A DNA stretch of 64,000 nucleotides. Origin: Fulvivirgaceae bacterium JP3-4 (GTDB lineage: Bacteria; Bacteroidota; Bacteroidia; Cytophagales; Cyclobacteriaceae). A model generated the notes under the pieces. The model made no database searches, was not told the origin of the DNA, and saw nothing but the letters and a program-made list of their open reading frames with translations. How positions within the stretch are numbered: position 1 is the stretch's first letter; every line of letters starts with the position of its first letter. Below are positions 51,895 through 60,546 of the stretch, in pieces. Both the position numbers and the translations under genes were made by a program. The stretch spans positions 2,356,001 to 2,420,000 of the forward strand of contig JARKND010000001.1 of the NCBI GenBank assembly GCA_029309925.1, read 5' to 3'.

Positions 51895-53251
51895 CCCGGT
51901 CGCCTCGCGGAAAACGCAGAGTAACTTTCGTGCCCACCTGTTGTTTTGAGAAAACTTTCAGTTCGCCTCCGTGAAGCCTGACGATCCGTGCCGCCAACGG
52001 CAAGCCAATTCCATGACCTTTGTATGGCATGGTATTGCTTCCGCGGAAAAAAGGTTCGAAGATGTGTTCCATATCTTGTTCGCTGATACCAATTCCGCGA
52101 TCGGAGATCTCAATAAAAAATTCCGAATCCGAAGCAGACAACGTTACCAGTACCTCATTGTTGTCGGAATACTTAACGCTGTTCTGAATGATATTCGTAA
52201 GCGCAAGTTCCATCCAGATACCGGAACCCACAATCGTATACACATCCGGATTATTCTCGACATTCTGCACCATGACTTTGACCTTATTCTGAGGCATCCG
52301 CTGATCAAGACTGATCTTGATGCTCATCAGCAACTCATCAACCTGGAAAGGTTCTATCTTTTGTTTTTTCCCGTCATAGCTGATGTTTGAGAGGTTAAGA
52401 AGAGATGACGTGACATCATGCAGGTTTTTTGCTTCATGTTGAATAACTCTTAGTGAACTGATATATTCTTCAGGTTTTCTTTGACTTTGCAGACTCAGCT
52501 CAGCCTCTCCCAGGATTGATGTGAGTGGTGTATTTAACTCATGGGATGCATTGCTGATAAAATTTCGTTGTAATTCAAAAGTAGTTTCGAGCCGCTCAAG
52601 CATGTTGTTAAATGTTGTAGCGATCTCCGCGATTTCATCTTTACCGTTGCCGGTGGGAAGTCTGTCGCTGAGATTTGTTGCTGTGATCTCATGCACCCTG
52701 GAAATTATTCGTGAAACAGGGCTCATTATTCTATTGGCAAAAAGCCTTCCCAGCGCGAATACGAGAATTGAACTCGCTGCAAATCCTATGATGAACATGT
52801 TGCGAAGAAATTCAAAATAATCTTCGCCACTCTCATCGTAAGCGCTTGCAATAACAAACTGATCAGACCCGGGGGATGGATACGCCAGTCCGCTGTAGTG
52901 CATAAAGCCTTTACTCATTTGGGCCGATCCGGATTTTCTGAGCTCTTCAATAAACTCGTCTGTTACCTGCGGCAGGCGAAGCTTTACTTCACGCGCAAGC
53001 GTTTCACCGTTGAAAAAAAGCTCCTGCTGCCTGGGCAATGTCTCCATGTGACGTTCCCGCGTCTCCATGACATTCGTATTTCCATTGCTGAAGTGATTTT
53101 CAGCTGCCATCGAGGCTCTCACCGTCAAGCGGGTGAAGAAATATGTTCTCGAATGCTCGAGCGCGACAACGTATACAAAAATGCTCAGCATGAGAAGAAT
53201 TGTTGCCGTCATGAGCGTAAACACAAGGGAAATTTTGGTCCTGATCTGCAT
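51890..53251 (-). CDS. Transmembrane sensor histidine kinase (CusS-like)
   Basis: The product of 453 residues has an N-terminal helix, a periplasmic sensor rich in Met and His (MET RERHMETLP region near 65), a second helix (about 145-165), HAMP, HisKA with NASHELNTPLTSI (HELNTP instead of HELRTP) and HATPase (NIIQNSVKYSDN, DRGIGISEQDMEHIFEPFFRGSN, GHGIGLPLA). Its gene begins 3 bases after the regulator stop. Metal sensing is suggested by neighbours. Confidence 0.93.
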   Translation of the reverse strand: MQIRTKISLVFTLMTATILLMLSIFVYVVALEHSRTYFFTRLTVRASMAAENHFSNGNTNVMETRERHMETLPRQQELFFNGETLAREVKLRLPQVTDEFIEELRKSGSAQMSKGFMHYSGLAYPSPGSDQFVIASAYDESGEDYFEFLRNMFIIGFAASSILVFALGRLFANRIMSPVSRIISRVHEITATNLSDRLPTGNGKDEIAEIATTFNNMLERLETTFELQRNFISNASHELNTPLTSILGEAELSLQSQRKPEEYISSLRVIQHEAKNLHDVTSSLLNLSNISYDGKKQKIEPFQVDELLMSIKISLDQRMPQNKVKVMVQNVENNPDVYTIVGSGIWMELALTNIIQNSVKYSDNNEVLVTLSASDSEFFIEISDRGIGISEQDMEHIFEPFFRGSNTMPYKGHGIGLPLAARIVRLHGGELKVFSKQQVGTKVTLRFPRGDRD

Positions 53252-53254
53252 GCG

Positions 53255-53941
53255 CTATTCGCTCTCTTCACGTAACACATAACCCATTCCCACAACGGTA
53301 TGGATAAGCTTTTTCGAACCCTCCCGATCTATCTTTCTTCTGACATAGTTCACGTAAACGTCAACCACGTTGGTATTGGTATCGAAATGAATATCCCACA
53401 CGCGCTCCATAATCTGGCTTCTTGAAAATACCTGCCCTTTGTTTTTAAGAAGGAATTCGAGAAGGTTGTATTCTTTGGCGGTAAGGTTTATTCGCTCTCC
53501 ATTGCGCGTGACAATTTTTCCCCGCGTGTCGACCAGAAGGTCGTCTGCCGAAAGGAGATATTCATTGGCGGTCGTTACTGCTGACGATCGTCTCGTCACT
53601 GCAGCGATCCGCGCAAGCAATTCGGCAACCCGAAAAGGTTTTACCACGTAGTCGTCCGCACCTGTCTGAAGGCCCGTTACAACGTTCTCTGAGGTCCCCA
53701 GAGCAGTCAGCATAATAATGGGCGTATTGATCTTCATGCCCCTTACTTTCCTGCACAACTCGATCCCATTCATTCCGGGAAGCATCAGGTCGAGCAGAAT
53801 AATGTCAGGTGACGCAGACTGAATCATTTGCAGCCCTGTGACGCCATCCATTGCCACTGATACGCTGTGGTTTGCCTCCATCAATCCTCTTCGAATGAAA
53901 GAAATGACGTTCGGTTCATCTTCAATAAGGAGTACATTCAT
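53255..53941 (-). CDS. OmpR/PhoB-type response regulator (CusR-like)
   Basis: The product of 228 residues has a receiver (IEDEPNVISF acidic pocket, Asp in ILLDLMLPG, Lys in YVVKPFR). A winged helix (about 128-226; LTAKEYNLLEFLLKNKGQVFSR and NVVDVYVNYVRRKID) follows. It is similar to the regulator at 40750. The gene is divergent from the metal-binding protein genes at 54183. Confidence 0.94.
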   Translation of the reverse strand: MNVLLIEDEPNVISFIRRGLMEANHSVSVAMDGVTGLQMIQSASPDIILLDLMLPGMNGIELCRKVRGMKINTPIIMLTALGTSENVVTGLQTGADDYVVKPFRVAELLARIAAVTRRSSAVTTANEYLLSADDLLVDTRGKIVTRNGERINLTAKEYNLLEFLLKNKGQVFSRSQIMERVWDIHFDTNTNVVDVYVNYVRRKIDREGSKKLIHTVVGMGYVLREESE

Positions 53942-54182
53942 GGCTCTTGCCGATTAAAAACGTTTAACAAAGTACAGGGCAAAAAGTTATGTATCAAAAA
54001 ACATGGTAAACTGTCTTTTCAAACGAAAGCAGCAGTGAAGGGCGCGGCTCGGAATTTTATAATTCAATCATTTTAAAATATAAATCCTCCCGGGCCGCCC
54101 TGCGTTAGATTTGTAGTGATGAACGCAACATGATGTAAGATCAGCTGCGCGAAGAAATGTCACGCTAAAACTGCAATTCAAA

Positions 54183-55544
54183 ATGAGAAAACTGATTTAT
54201 CTTATGATTGCGATGTCCCAGCTGGTTACAAACGCAGCCGCACAGCACGAGCATCATCAAATTCAGAAGGACACCACGCACCACGCTGACTCCATTCATC
54301 ATACCGCTGCGGGTCACAACCACGGAGACAGTACCGTGATGCCGCCAATGTCACATGCATTCTCACTTAACCTGCCGATGAACAGAAATGGCTCAGGCAC
54401 GGGATGGCTACCGGATGCTTCGCCCATGTATGGCTACATGCTTCATTCGAAGAAATGGATGTATATGATTCACGGAAATATCTTTGTGCGCTATAACAAT
54501 CAGGACATTACGAACGAAGGCACCCGTGGCGATACGAAAGTCGATGCCCCTAACTGGCTGATGGCGATGGGGCAGCGAAGAGTAGGCAAAAAAGGGTTAT
54601 TCCACTTCAACACAATGTTTTCAATTGACCCGCTATTCGGAGGAGAAGGATACCCGTTGCTTTTCCAGACTGGAGAAACGCACCAGGGAAAACCTCTCGT
54701 TGATCGCCAGCATCCACATAATTTATTTTCTGAGCTGTCACTTTCCTACGCACATTCATTTACGAAAGATGCTGATGCATTTATTTACGTAGCCTATCCG
54801 GGAGAGCCGGCATTGGGTCCCGTTGCCTTCATGCATCGGCCTTCGAGTCTGAATAATCTCGATTCACCTCTGGGCCATCACTGGCAGGATGCAACGCACA
54901 TCACCTTTGGTGTGACTACGCTGGGCTTCCGGTATAAAATATTCAAGATAGATGGCTCTGTTTTCACCGGACGTGAGCCTGGAGAAGCGCGTTATGGATT
55001 TGACAAGCCGCGGTTTGATTCATATGCTTATCGACTCACTGTGAACCCGCTGCGTTCGGTATCGGCACAGGTTTCACGCGCATTTATCAAAAGTCCGGAG
55101 GCAATAGAGCCTGACGAAGATGTCGTAAGAACAACGGCATCAATCATTCACGCGCTGCCATTAACGGGCGAAAACCGGTCATTGAACTCAACGTTCGTCT
55201 GGGGTTACAACGACAGCGGGGAAAATCATCAGGAGAATTCCTACACCTTTGAGTCCAATCTGCAACTTGACAGACTTGCGCTGTATACCAGATTTGAGCA
55301 GGTTGAAAAATCTGCAGGTGAGCTGTTGCTCGAAACGTTCGATGAGCACGATCTATTCAACATAAAAGCTTTCACGCTGGGATTTAATTACACCGTGCTG
55401 AGGCAATGGAATACGAATCTCGCTGCAGGCGTCCAGGGAACTGTGTATTCAGCAGATCGCAGTCTCGATCCAATCTATGGGAATAATCCAAAGTCTCTTG
55501 AAATCTATTTGCGCATAAGTCCTGCGTTGATGAACATACGATAA
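54183..55544 (+). CDS. Outer-membrane protein with His-rich N-terminus
   Basis: The product of 453 residues has a signal peptide (cleavage near NAAAQ, residue 21). Next comes a metal-binding His-rich stretch (QHEHHQIQKDTTHHADSIHHTAAGHNHGD). A beta-rich domain follows (for example YGYMLHSKKWMYMIHGNIFVRYNN, SRAFIKSPEAIEPDEDVVR) and the protein ends with a probable outer-membrane-barrel strand. Similar proteins accompany copper or heavy-metal genes. It is followed 23 bases later by a CopZ-like gene. Confidence 0.88.
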   Translation: MRKLIYLMIAMSQLVTNAAAQHEHHQIQKDTTHHADSIHHTAAGHNHGDSTVMPPMSHAFSLNLPMNRNGSGTGWLPDASPMYGYMLHSKKWMYMIHGNIFVRYNNQDITNEGTRGDTKVDAPNWLMAMGQRRVGKKGLFHFNTMFSIDPLFGGEGYPLLFQTGETHQGKPLVDRQHPHNLFSELSLSYAHSFTKDADAFIYVAYPGEPALGPVAFMHRPSSLNNLDSPLGHHWQDATHITFGVTTLGFRYKIFKIDGSVFTGREPGEARYGFDKPRFDSYAYRLTVNPLRSVSAQVSRAFIKSPEAIEPDEDVVRTTASIIHALPLTGENRSLNSTFVWGYNDSGENHQENSYTFESNLQLDRLALYTRFEQVEKSAGELLLETFDEHDLFNIKAFTLGFNYTVLRQWNTNLAAGVQGTVYSADRSLDPIYGNNPKSLEIYLRISPALMNIR

Positions 55545-55567
55545 ACAAATCAAAATAAAGAAACACA

Positions 55568-55786
55568 ATGGAAAAGCAATCTTATGTAGTTGAAGGAATG
55601 ACCTGCTCTGGCTGCGAGCGCACTGTATCCCGCGTGATCGGAAACATCGAGGGAGTCAAATCGTCCGCAGCTGATCATACATCATCGCGTGTCACGGTTG
55701 AATTTGATCCCGCAAAGGTTGATGCTGAAAAGATCCGCAAAGCTGTCAGTTCAGTTGGTTATACGTTTGTTGGTGAGGCGAAATAA
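55568..55786 (+). CDS. CopZ-like heavy-metal-associated chaperone
   Basis: The product of 72 residues is one HMA domain with the metal-binding CSGC in GMTCSGCERTVSRV. It binds Cu(I) or another soft metal and delivers it to P-type ATPases. No ATPase is adjacent in the window. Confidence 0.94.
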   Translation: MEKQSYVVEGMTCSGCERTVSRVIGNIEGVKSSAADHTSSRVTVEFDPAKVDAEKIRKAVSSVGYTFVGEAK

Positions 55787-55794
55787 AACCGTAA

Positions 55795-56205
55795 CTACTT
55801 CAGGCCGCCCATCGTCAGGACCTTCTTGTACTCCTTCTCTTTCACCGTGCCAACGGAAAGCCGGGAGAGACGGACAAGGTCCATGTCCTGCAAAGAAGAT
55901 TCTTCTTTGATCTGCGCGAGCGTCACCGGCTTCGGCAATGCCCTGATTGGTTTAAGATCAACAGCCACCCAGGCCGGATCAATGGTTGTGGGGTCCTGGT
56001 AGGCCTCTTTGACTACTTCTGCGATGCCCACGATAGCGAGGCCCTCGTTGCTATGGTAGAACAAGACGTGATCTCCTTTCTTCATCGCCTTGAGATTGTT
56101 GCGGGCACCGTAGTTGCGAACTCCGTCCCAAAAGGTTTTCCCCTCGCTGACAAACTGATCCCAGCTGTACTTGAACGGTTCTGATTTTACAAGCCAATAC
56201 TTCAT
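55795..56205 (-). CDS. EVE-domain protein
   Basis: From ATG at 56205 the 136-residue product is a single EVE domain: MKYWLVKSEPFKYSWDQF start, WDGVRNYGARNNLKAMKKGDHVLFYHS core. EVE domains are PUA-like folds that bind modified bases in DNA or RNA. The gene overlaps nothing and is convergent to the CopZ gene. Confidence 0.93.
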   Translation of the reverse strand: MKYWLVKSEPFKYSWDQFVSEGKTFWDGVRNYGARNNLKAMKKGDHVLFYHSNEGLAIVGIAEVVKEAYQDPTTIDPAWVAVDLKPIRALPKPVTLAQIKEESSLQDMDLVRLSRLSVGTVKEKEYKKVLTMGGLK

Positions 56206-56282
56206 TCGCAAAGGGATTTATCCAGGCCGCGAAGGTAGAAAATCGAGGCGAATCTCCGTGTCACTTGAAGGGTCGTGACCAT

Positions 56283-56322
56283 AAAAAAAGAGAACGATCA
56301 CAGCGGGGCCATGATCGTTCTC
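56283..56322 (-). terminator. Strong intrinsic terminator of the sugar dehydrogenase gene
   Basis: GAGAACGATCA and TGATCGTTCTC (56290-56300 and 56312-56322) form a perfect 11-bp stem with an 11-base loop. On the minus strand it is followed by TTTTTTT (56283-56289). Confidence 0.93.
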
Positions 56323-56342
56323 ATTCAAATGATATCAGTTAG

Positions 56343-57575
56343 TTACTTTTTTGAAATCTTGTACAGCCTTCCCTGGTCGGTGACGGCATACAATGCTCCA
56401 TCTGTTCCCTGAGTGATATCCCGGAAGCGCTGTTCCTGATCGGAAAGAAGGCGCTCCTCACCCACTACCTTGTTGTTTTCAATGACGATGCGCGCTATGT
56501 GCATCCCACTAAGGCATGAAATGAAGAGGTTGTTTTTCCATTCTGAAATAACATCGCTGGTATAGAATGTCATTCCGCTTGGAGAGACCACCGGATCCCA
56601 GTAGTACACGGGCTGCTCCATGCTTTCCTTCACCTGGATGGAATCGCCAATAGTCTTTCCTGAGTATTCAATGCCATAAGTGATCACCGGCCATCCGTAG
56701 TTTTTGCCTGGTTCAATACGATTCAATTCATCACCACCGCGTGGTCCGAACTCATTCTCCCACAGGTCTCCTGTCTGAGGATGAAAAGCAATACCCTGCA
56801 CGTTGCGATGACCATACGAGTAGATTTCAGGGCGGGCGCCTGACTTACCTTCAAAAGGATTGCCCGCAACAGGTTTGCCGTCTGTTGTGATACGAATAAT
56901 CTTGCCAAGGCCTGAATTCAGGTCCTGTGCCTGAGCCCGGGTTTCGAGATCTGAGCGTTCACCAGTTGAAAGATAAAGGTGTCCTTCTTTTGAAAAGAGA
57001 ACGCGTCCACCATAGTGAAGTGTGCCTTTGTAAGCCGGGGTTGCACGGTATATTACCTTCACACCTTCCAGTGATTTTTCATCCGCTGACAACTTTCCCT
57101 TTGCAACGGAAGTCAGGTTTCCTCCTGATACCGGCTCTGAGAATGCCCAGTAGACCATCCGGTTTTGCGCGAAGGCTGGGTCCAGGCAAATGCCCAGCAG
57201 ACCACCCTGGCCTGCAGCATCCACTTTGGGAACACCTTTCAATGGACTTCCCGGCTTTCCATCTGCGGAAGCGATCCGCATGGCTCCGCCTTTCTCCGTG
57301 ATCAGAAGTCTTCCATCAGGAAGTGCTGCAATACCCCACGGTCTGGATAGTGTGCTGTCAAGAATGGCAACATCATAGGCTGTTGATGTTTTTACGCCAG
57401 CGATCCTGGTCTGACCTTCGAATGCTGGCTTGTAATTCGTATTACCTTTTTTGGTTTCGACCGGTTCTGCAACGGCCAGGGTATCCGCGGAACCTTCTGG
57501 TACTTCCGTCTTTTTACCGCAAGATGCAATCGCAATTGCCAATCCTGCCATGATTACTATGTAACGCTTGTTCAT
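56343..57575 (-). CDS. PQQ-dependent sugar dehydrogenase-like lipoprotein
   Basis: The product of 410 residues has a lipobox (AIASC, Cys19). It has a glucose/sorbosone dehydrogenase propeller: STLSRPWGIAALPDGRLLITEKGG, the active-site type stretch LHYGGRVLFSKEGHLYLSTGERSD, IYSYGHRNVQGIAFHPQTGDLWENEFGPRGGDELN. It oxidises aldoses, using PQQ, on the outer surface of the cell. No cytochrome domain is attached, unlike the protein at 17547. Confidence 0.92.
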   Translation of the reverse strand: MNKRYIVIMAGLAIAIASCGKKTEVPEGSADTLAVAEPVETKKGNTNYKPAFEGQTRIAGVKTSTAYDVAILDSTLSRPWGIAALPDGRLLITEKGGAMRIASADGKPGSPLKGVPKVDAAGQGGLLGICLDPAFAQNRMVYWAFSEPVSGGNLTSVAKGKLSADEKSLEGVKVIYRATPAYKGTLHYGGRVLFSKEGHLYLSTGERSDLETRAQAQDLNSGLGKIIRITTDGKPVAGNPFEGKSGARPEIYSYGHRNVQGIAFHPQTGDLWENEFGPRGGDELNRIEPGKNYGWPVITYGIEYSGKTIGDSIQVKESMEQPVYYWDPVVSPSGMTFYTSDVISEWKNNLFISCLSGMHIARIVIENNKVVGEERLLSDQEQRFRDITQGTDGALYAVTDQGRLYKISKK

Positions 57576-57702
57576 TGTTGGAATTTGTAAGGGTCCAAAA
57601 GTAATGATATTATCGTGAATGTGTAACCGTCAAAATTGCAGTTTGGCGATTGGGGCACGCTTTCTGTGCGTCAGCGCTCACGAAGTCCTGACCAGCAATG
57701 AG

Positions 57703-57742
57703 AAAACCCGCAACGCGGATCAGAATCCGCGCTTCGGGTTTA
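57703..57742 (-). terminator. Terminator-like hairpin after the DinB gene
   Basis: AAACCCG and CGGGTTT form the outer stem, an internal loop follows, then CGCGGAT and ATCCGCG form the inner stem. On the minus strand TTTTCTC follows. It is 26 bases after the DinB stop. Confidence 0.75.
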
Positions 57743-57767
57743 AAGCGATTTTCAGCGTTTAAACGCC

Positions 57768-58271
57768 TCAGCTTCGATCCCAGAACGCTGGCGGTTCAAT
57801 GCCCAAAGAACGCAGATAGACGTAAGCCTGCGCGCGGTGGTGAATCTCGTTGTCGATGGCATAGAGGATCGACCAATAGATCCGGCCTTCCCACTGGCCA
57901 AAATACTTATCCGTTTCGTGGAATCGTTCAGGTGAAATCTGCGGCCAAAGTAACTTGATCTCTTCTGTACTCTTATCCCACAGCTCGAGAAGTTCATTTT
58001 TGGTTGAGAAACTGAAGCCTGATTCGGTTTCCTGATATGGCGACCAGGTCTTTTCTACAACTCCCCGTATACCTGGTGCGCCAAGTGTCAGGAGTTCTTT
58101 CATCAGTTCAGCAAAGGTTCTCATGCCGCCAATGCTATAGGAAAACATCTTGTCTTCAGGAAATGCCTCAATTACTTTCCGGGTGACGTTGCGGTGACCA
58201 AGCCACTGCTTAAGTAAAATGTCGGTACTGATAGATCCGGCAACTTCTGTTTCTTTAGTTAGTGTACTCAT
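57768..58271 (-). CDS. DinB-family metal-binding protein
   Basis: The product of 167 residues is a four-helix DinB/YfiT fold. The metal ligands are His in WLGHRNVTRKV and in YAIDNEIHHRAQAYVYLRSLGIEPP, the latter being the family's hallmark C-terminal stretch. Members are often glutathione-, mycothiol- or bacillithiol-linked transferases or DNA-damage-inducible. Substrate unknown. Confidence 0.9.
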   Translation of the reverse strand: MSTLTKETEVAGSISTDILLKQWLGHRNVTRKVIEAFPEDKMFSYSIGGMRTFAELMKELLTLGAPGIRGVVEKTWSPYQETESGFSFSTKNELLELWDKSTEEIKLLWPQISPERFHETDKYFGQWEGRIYWSILYAIDNEIHHRAQAYVYLRSLGIEPPAFWDRS

Positions 58272-58390
58272 AAGTGTTTGTGTTATGATCCAAAGAAACG
58301 CGTGGCTACTGACAGCCCTATGTCAGCACAGGCGGGAGAAAGGAAAAAATTTAAATAAAGTCTGTGGGGAAAGATTGCCAACAATGGGTA

Positions 58391-58571
58391 CTAATCAATG
58401 ATCAATGATCAAATCACAAAGGGAGCAGCGGGATAGAACGGGGACCGTGGCGAAGGGAATGAGTTAAGTTTTGAGAATATCGCGATGGGTATTGAATATT
58501 ATGGAAATGCCTGAACAGTCAAACGGAGCCCTTTGGAATTTGATTATTGATCATTAGTTATTGATCATTAG
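58391..58571. repeat. Imperfect inverted repeat enclosing about 105 bases
   Basis: The left arm (58391-58423, CTAATCAATGATCAATGATC... CACAAAGGG) is complementary at 28 of 33 positions to the right arm (58529-58561, CCCTTTGGAATTTGATTATTGATC...). The right arm is followed by a second ATTGATCATTAG. This is between the DinB and response regulator genes. TTGATCATT words also appear near 17530. It may be a dispersed intergenic repeat family. Confidence 0.55.
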
Positions 58572-58628
58572 CTAATTACTGGTCATTAACCGAAAGAGGC
58601 CCGCTGGAACGATTCATTGCAAAATACG

Positions 58629-59033
58629 CTACTCTACTCCCCCGATGGCCTTGTCAAATGATTCCTTGAGAACATCCATCAGGCGGAAGACGTCATTCGG
58701 TTTAATAATGAAATCATCAACGCCCAAAGCCCGCGCTTCTGCTACCTGGAGGTCATACGCTGATGTGGTGAGCACAATTACCCGGATGTGGTTGATGCGC
58801 TTGTCTTCACGAAGGAGCCGGAGGAACTCAAGTCCGGACATGAGCGGCATGTTGATGTCAGTATAAATATAGACCGGCAATTCGGTCGCGGCAGCGAGGA
58901 AATTCAGGGCCTCCCTACCATTGCCTGCCAGCACCAGCCCGATCATCGGTGCCGTTTCGTTTAATGCGAGACGAAAAAATTCGCGATCATCGCTGTCGTC
59001 TTCAAGGTATAGGATATACACGCTGTCTTTCAC
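58629..59033 (-). CDS. Receiver-only response regulator (GTG start)
   Basis: The product of 134 residues starts at a GTG (59033), supported by a GGGAG stretch 8 bases upstream, an unusually good SD for this window. It has a receiver: YLEDDSDDREFF, Asp in YIYTDINMPLMSG, Thr in VLTTS, Lys in FIIKPND. No output domain. It is the fifth receiver-only protein in the window. Confidence 0.92.
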   Translation of the reverse strand: MKDSVYILYLEDDSDDREFFRLALNETAPMIGLVLAGNGREALNFLAAATELPVYIYTDINMPLMSGLEFLRLLREDKRINHIRVIVLTTSAYDLQVAEARALGVDDFIIKPNDVFRLMDVLKESFDKAIGGVE

Positions 59034-59166
59034 TTACAATCTCCCGGATCCAAAAATAGTCGGCACCGGTTTTCATAAACGAAAGTTTTTGTTAATCAAT
59101 GGGATGTAGACAACATAAGAGGTTATTCCAGCATCCCACGACAGCCACCAACGGACAGGCAGCGCG

Positions 59167-59625
59167 TTACTTCCTGACGAGCGACTTCTCCTCACTTAGC
59201 CTTTTTAGTTCCTTTAGTGCAACAGGCCAACCCTCATCGAACATCGCACGCCACTTTGGGCTTGTTTCAATCACTACCTTGAGTGTTGTCCTGCCATTTT
59301 TCTCGCTGAAGAAATAAGACTCCATGGTCCCGACCCAGCCTTGGGCGGCTTCACTGGCCATGTCTTTGACTCCGCCCGGGTTTAGCACTGCGATGTGTCG
59401 CGCAATCACTTTTTCATAAGGCTTTACTTCGATCAGTTCGGCAAGTGTTCCGCTGCCATCGGGGCCGATAAAACGGATCTCATCACCAGTCTTCCATTCG
59501 CCTTCATAGGATGAATTTGGCCAGCTTAGCCCAACCCATTGCTTGTAGGTCTCCTCCTGCAGCATGGTTTCCCAGACATTTTTGTTAGGGGATTCGATTT
59601 GAATTGTATACTCCAGCTTTTCCAT
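59167..59625 (-). CDS. SRPBCC/AHSA1 domain protein
   Basis: The product of 152 residues begins MEKLEYTIQIESPNKNVWETMLQEETYKQWVGLSWPNSS, an AHSA1-type start, and ends with a C-terminal helix. It probably binds a small hydrophobic ligand. It is not accompanied by an ArsR gene, unlike the protein at 11848. Confidence 0.87.
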   Translation of the reverse strand: MEKLEYTIQIESPNKNVWETMLQEETYKQWVGLSWPNSSYEGEWKTGDEIRFIGPDGSGTLAELIEVKPYEKVIARHIAVLNPGGVKDMASEAAQGWVGTMESYFFSEKNGRTTLKVVIETSPKWRAMFDEGWPVALKELKRLSEEKSLVRK

Positions 59626-59850
59626 ATGACAGAGTTTTTAGTTTGTTGCTTCTGTGAACTGCTGTACAAAGATGCAACTCGCAGCGGAAATCAGGCACTG
59701 CTGAAGGCGACAAGTTAGCTGGCCGAATGCGACAGATGCTTATCTAAGAGCAGTGGGACAACCTGGTGTTGACACAAAAGTTGAAGGTAATTCCAATGAA
59801 AAATGATGCATGTTGCGATGTCGCTTCGGAAAGAAGTTGTTTTGATTGAG

Positions 59851-60297
59851 CTAATCCTGAACCTTCAGCTCACGCAGAACTTTCTGCATCGTCTCCTTTG
59901 GGCCGATCCATTTTTCTATGCTGTCGTGAATAACCTCAATCATTTCGCGGACAGCTTCTTTGCGATAGCCAAACTTGATGGCAAATATTTCACAAAGACG
60001 CAGTTCCTCCGGATGAATCTCCTTGTCAACAGTCATCATGTGCACGAGGTCGTACAGTTGGAAGAACTTTTCCTCTTTACTGCGGGGCACCTCAAAACGG
60101 ATTTTTGAACTATCCTCCAGAATGGCCTGAAGTTCTGTTGCGCTGATGTTATTTCGCTCAGCCGCATACCGGAGCAAGCGCTGTTCTTCAGCGCCCAGTG
60201 TTCCGTCCGCAGCTGCTATTTCAATCAGGTTTCGCATGTGGCTCTTTGCGGAGCCCTTCCCTACCTTTATCAGCTGAATAACTTCCTGAACGTTCAT
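59851..60297 (-). CDS. TerB-like domain protein
   Basis: The product of 148 residues is mostly helical with the TerB pattern: HMRNLIEIAAADGTLGAEEQRLLRYAAERNNIS and a second repeat LVHMMTVDKEIHPEELRLCEIFAIKFG, each with acidic residues (AADGTL, VDKEI) at the metal-binding places. TerB proteins bind calcium or other metals in tellurite resistance and phage-defence contexts. No other Ter gene is near. Confidence 0.85.
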   Translation of the reverse strand: MNVQEVIQLIKVGKGSAKSHMRNLIEIAAADGTLGAEEQRLLRYAAERNNISATELQAILEDSSKIRFEVPRSKEEKFFQLYDLVHMMTVDKEIHPEELRLCEIFAIKFGYRKEAVREMIEVIHDSIEKWIGPKETMQKVLRELKVQD

Positions 60298-60546
60298 ACG
60301 AAACTTTTTTTAACAATATAAAAAACAGTCTTCACACAGAATAATTGATCGAAGGATAAATGCGTGTCCCTGACTTCTAATACAGCGGAATTGCTGATTC
60401 ACGCCTCCGAAATCGAAATCATAGCGAATTGAATTTAACAGCTTACACGCACGCTTCGGGGTGAAATAGGGCAGCAATGTCCATTCCTTAAGAACGTCTC
60501 ATCCGATTTTTAATAAATTGTGCGTTACATCTTGACACAATGCCTT

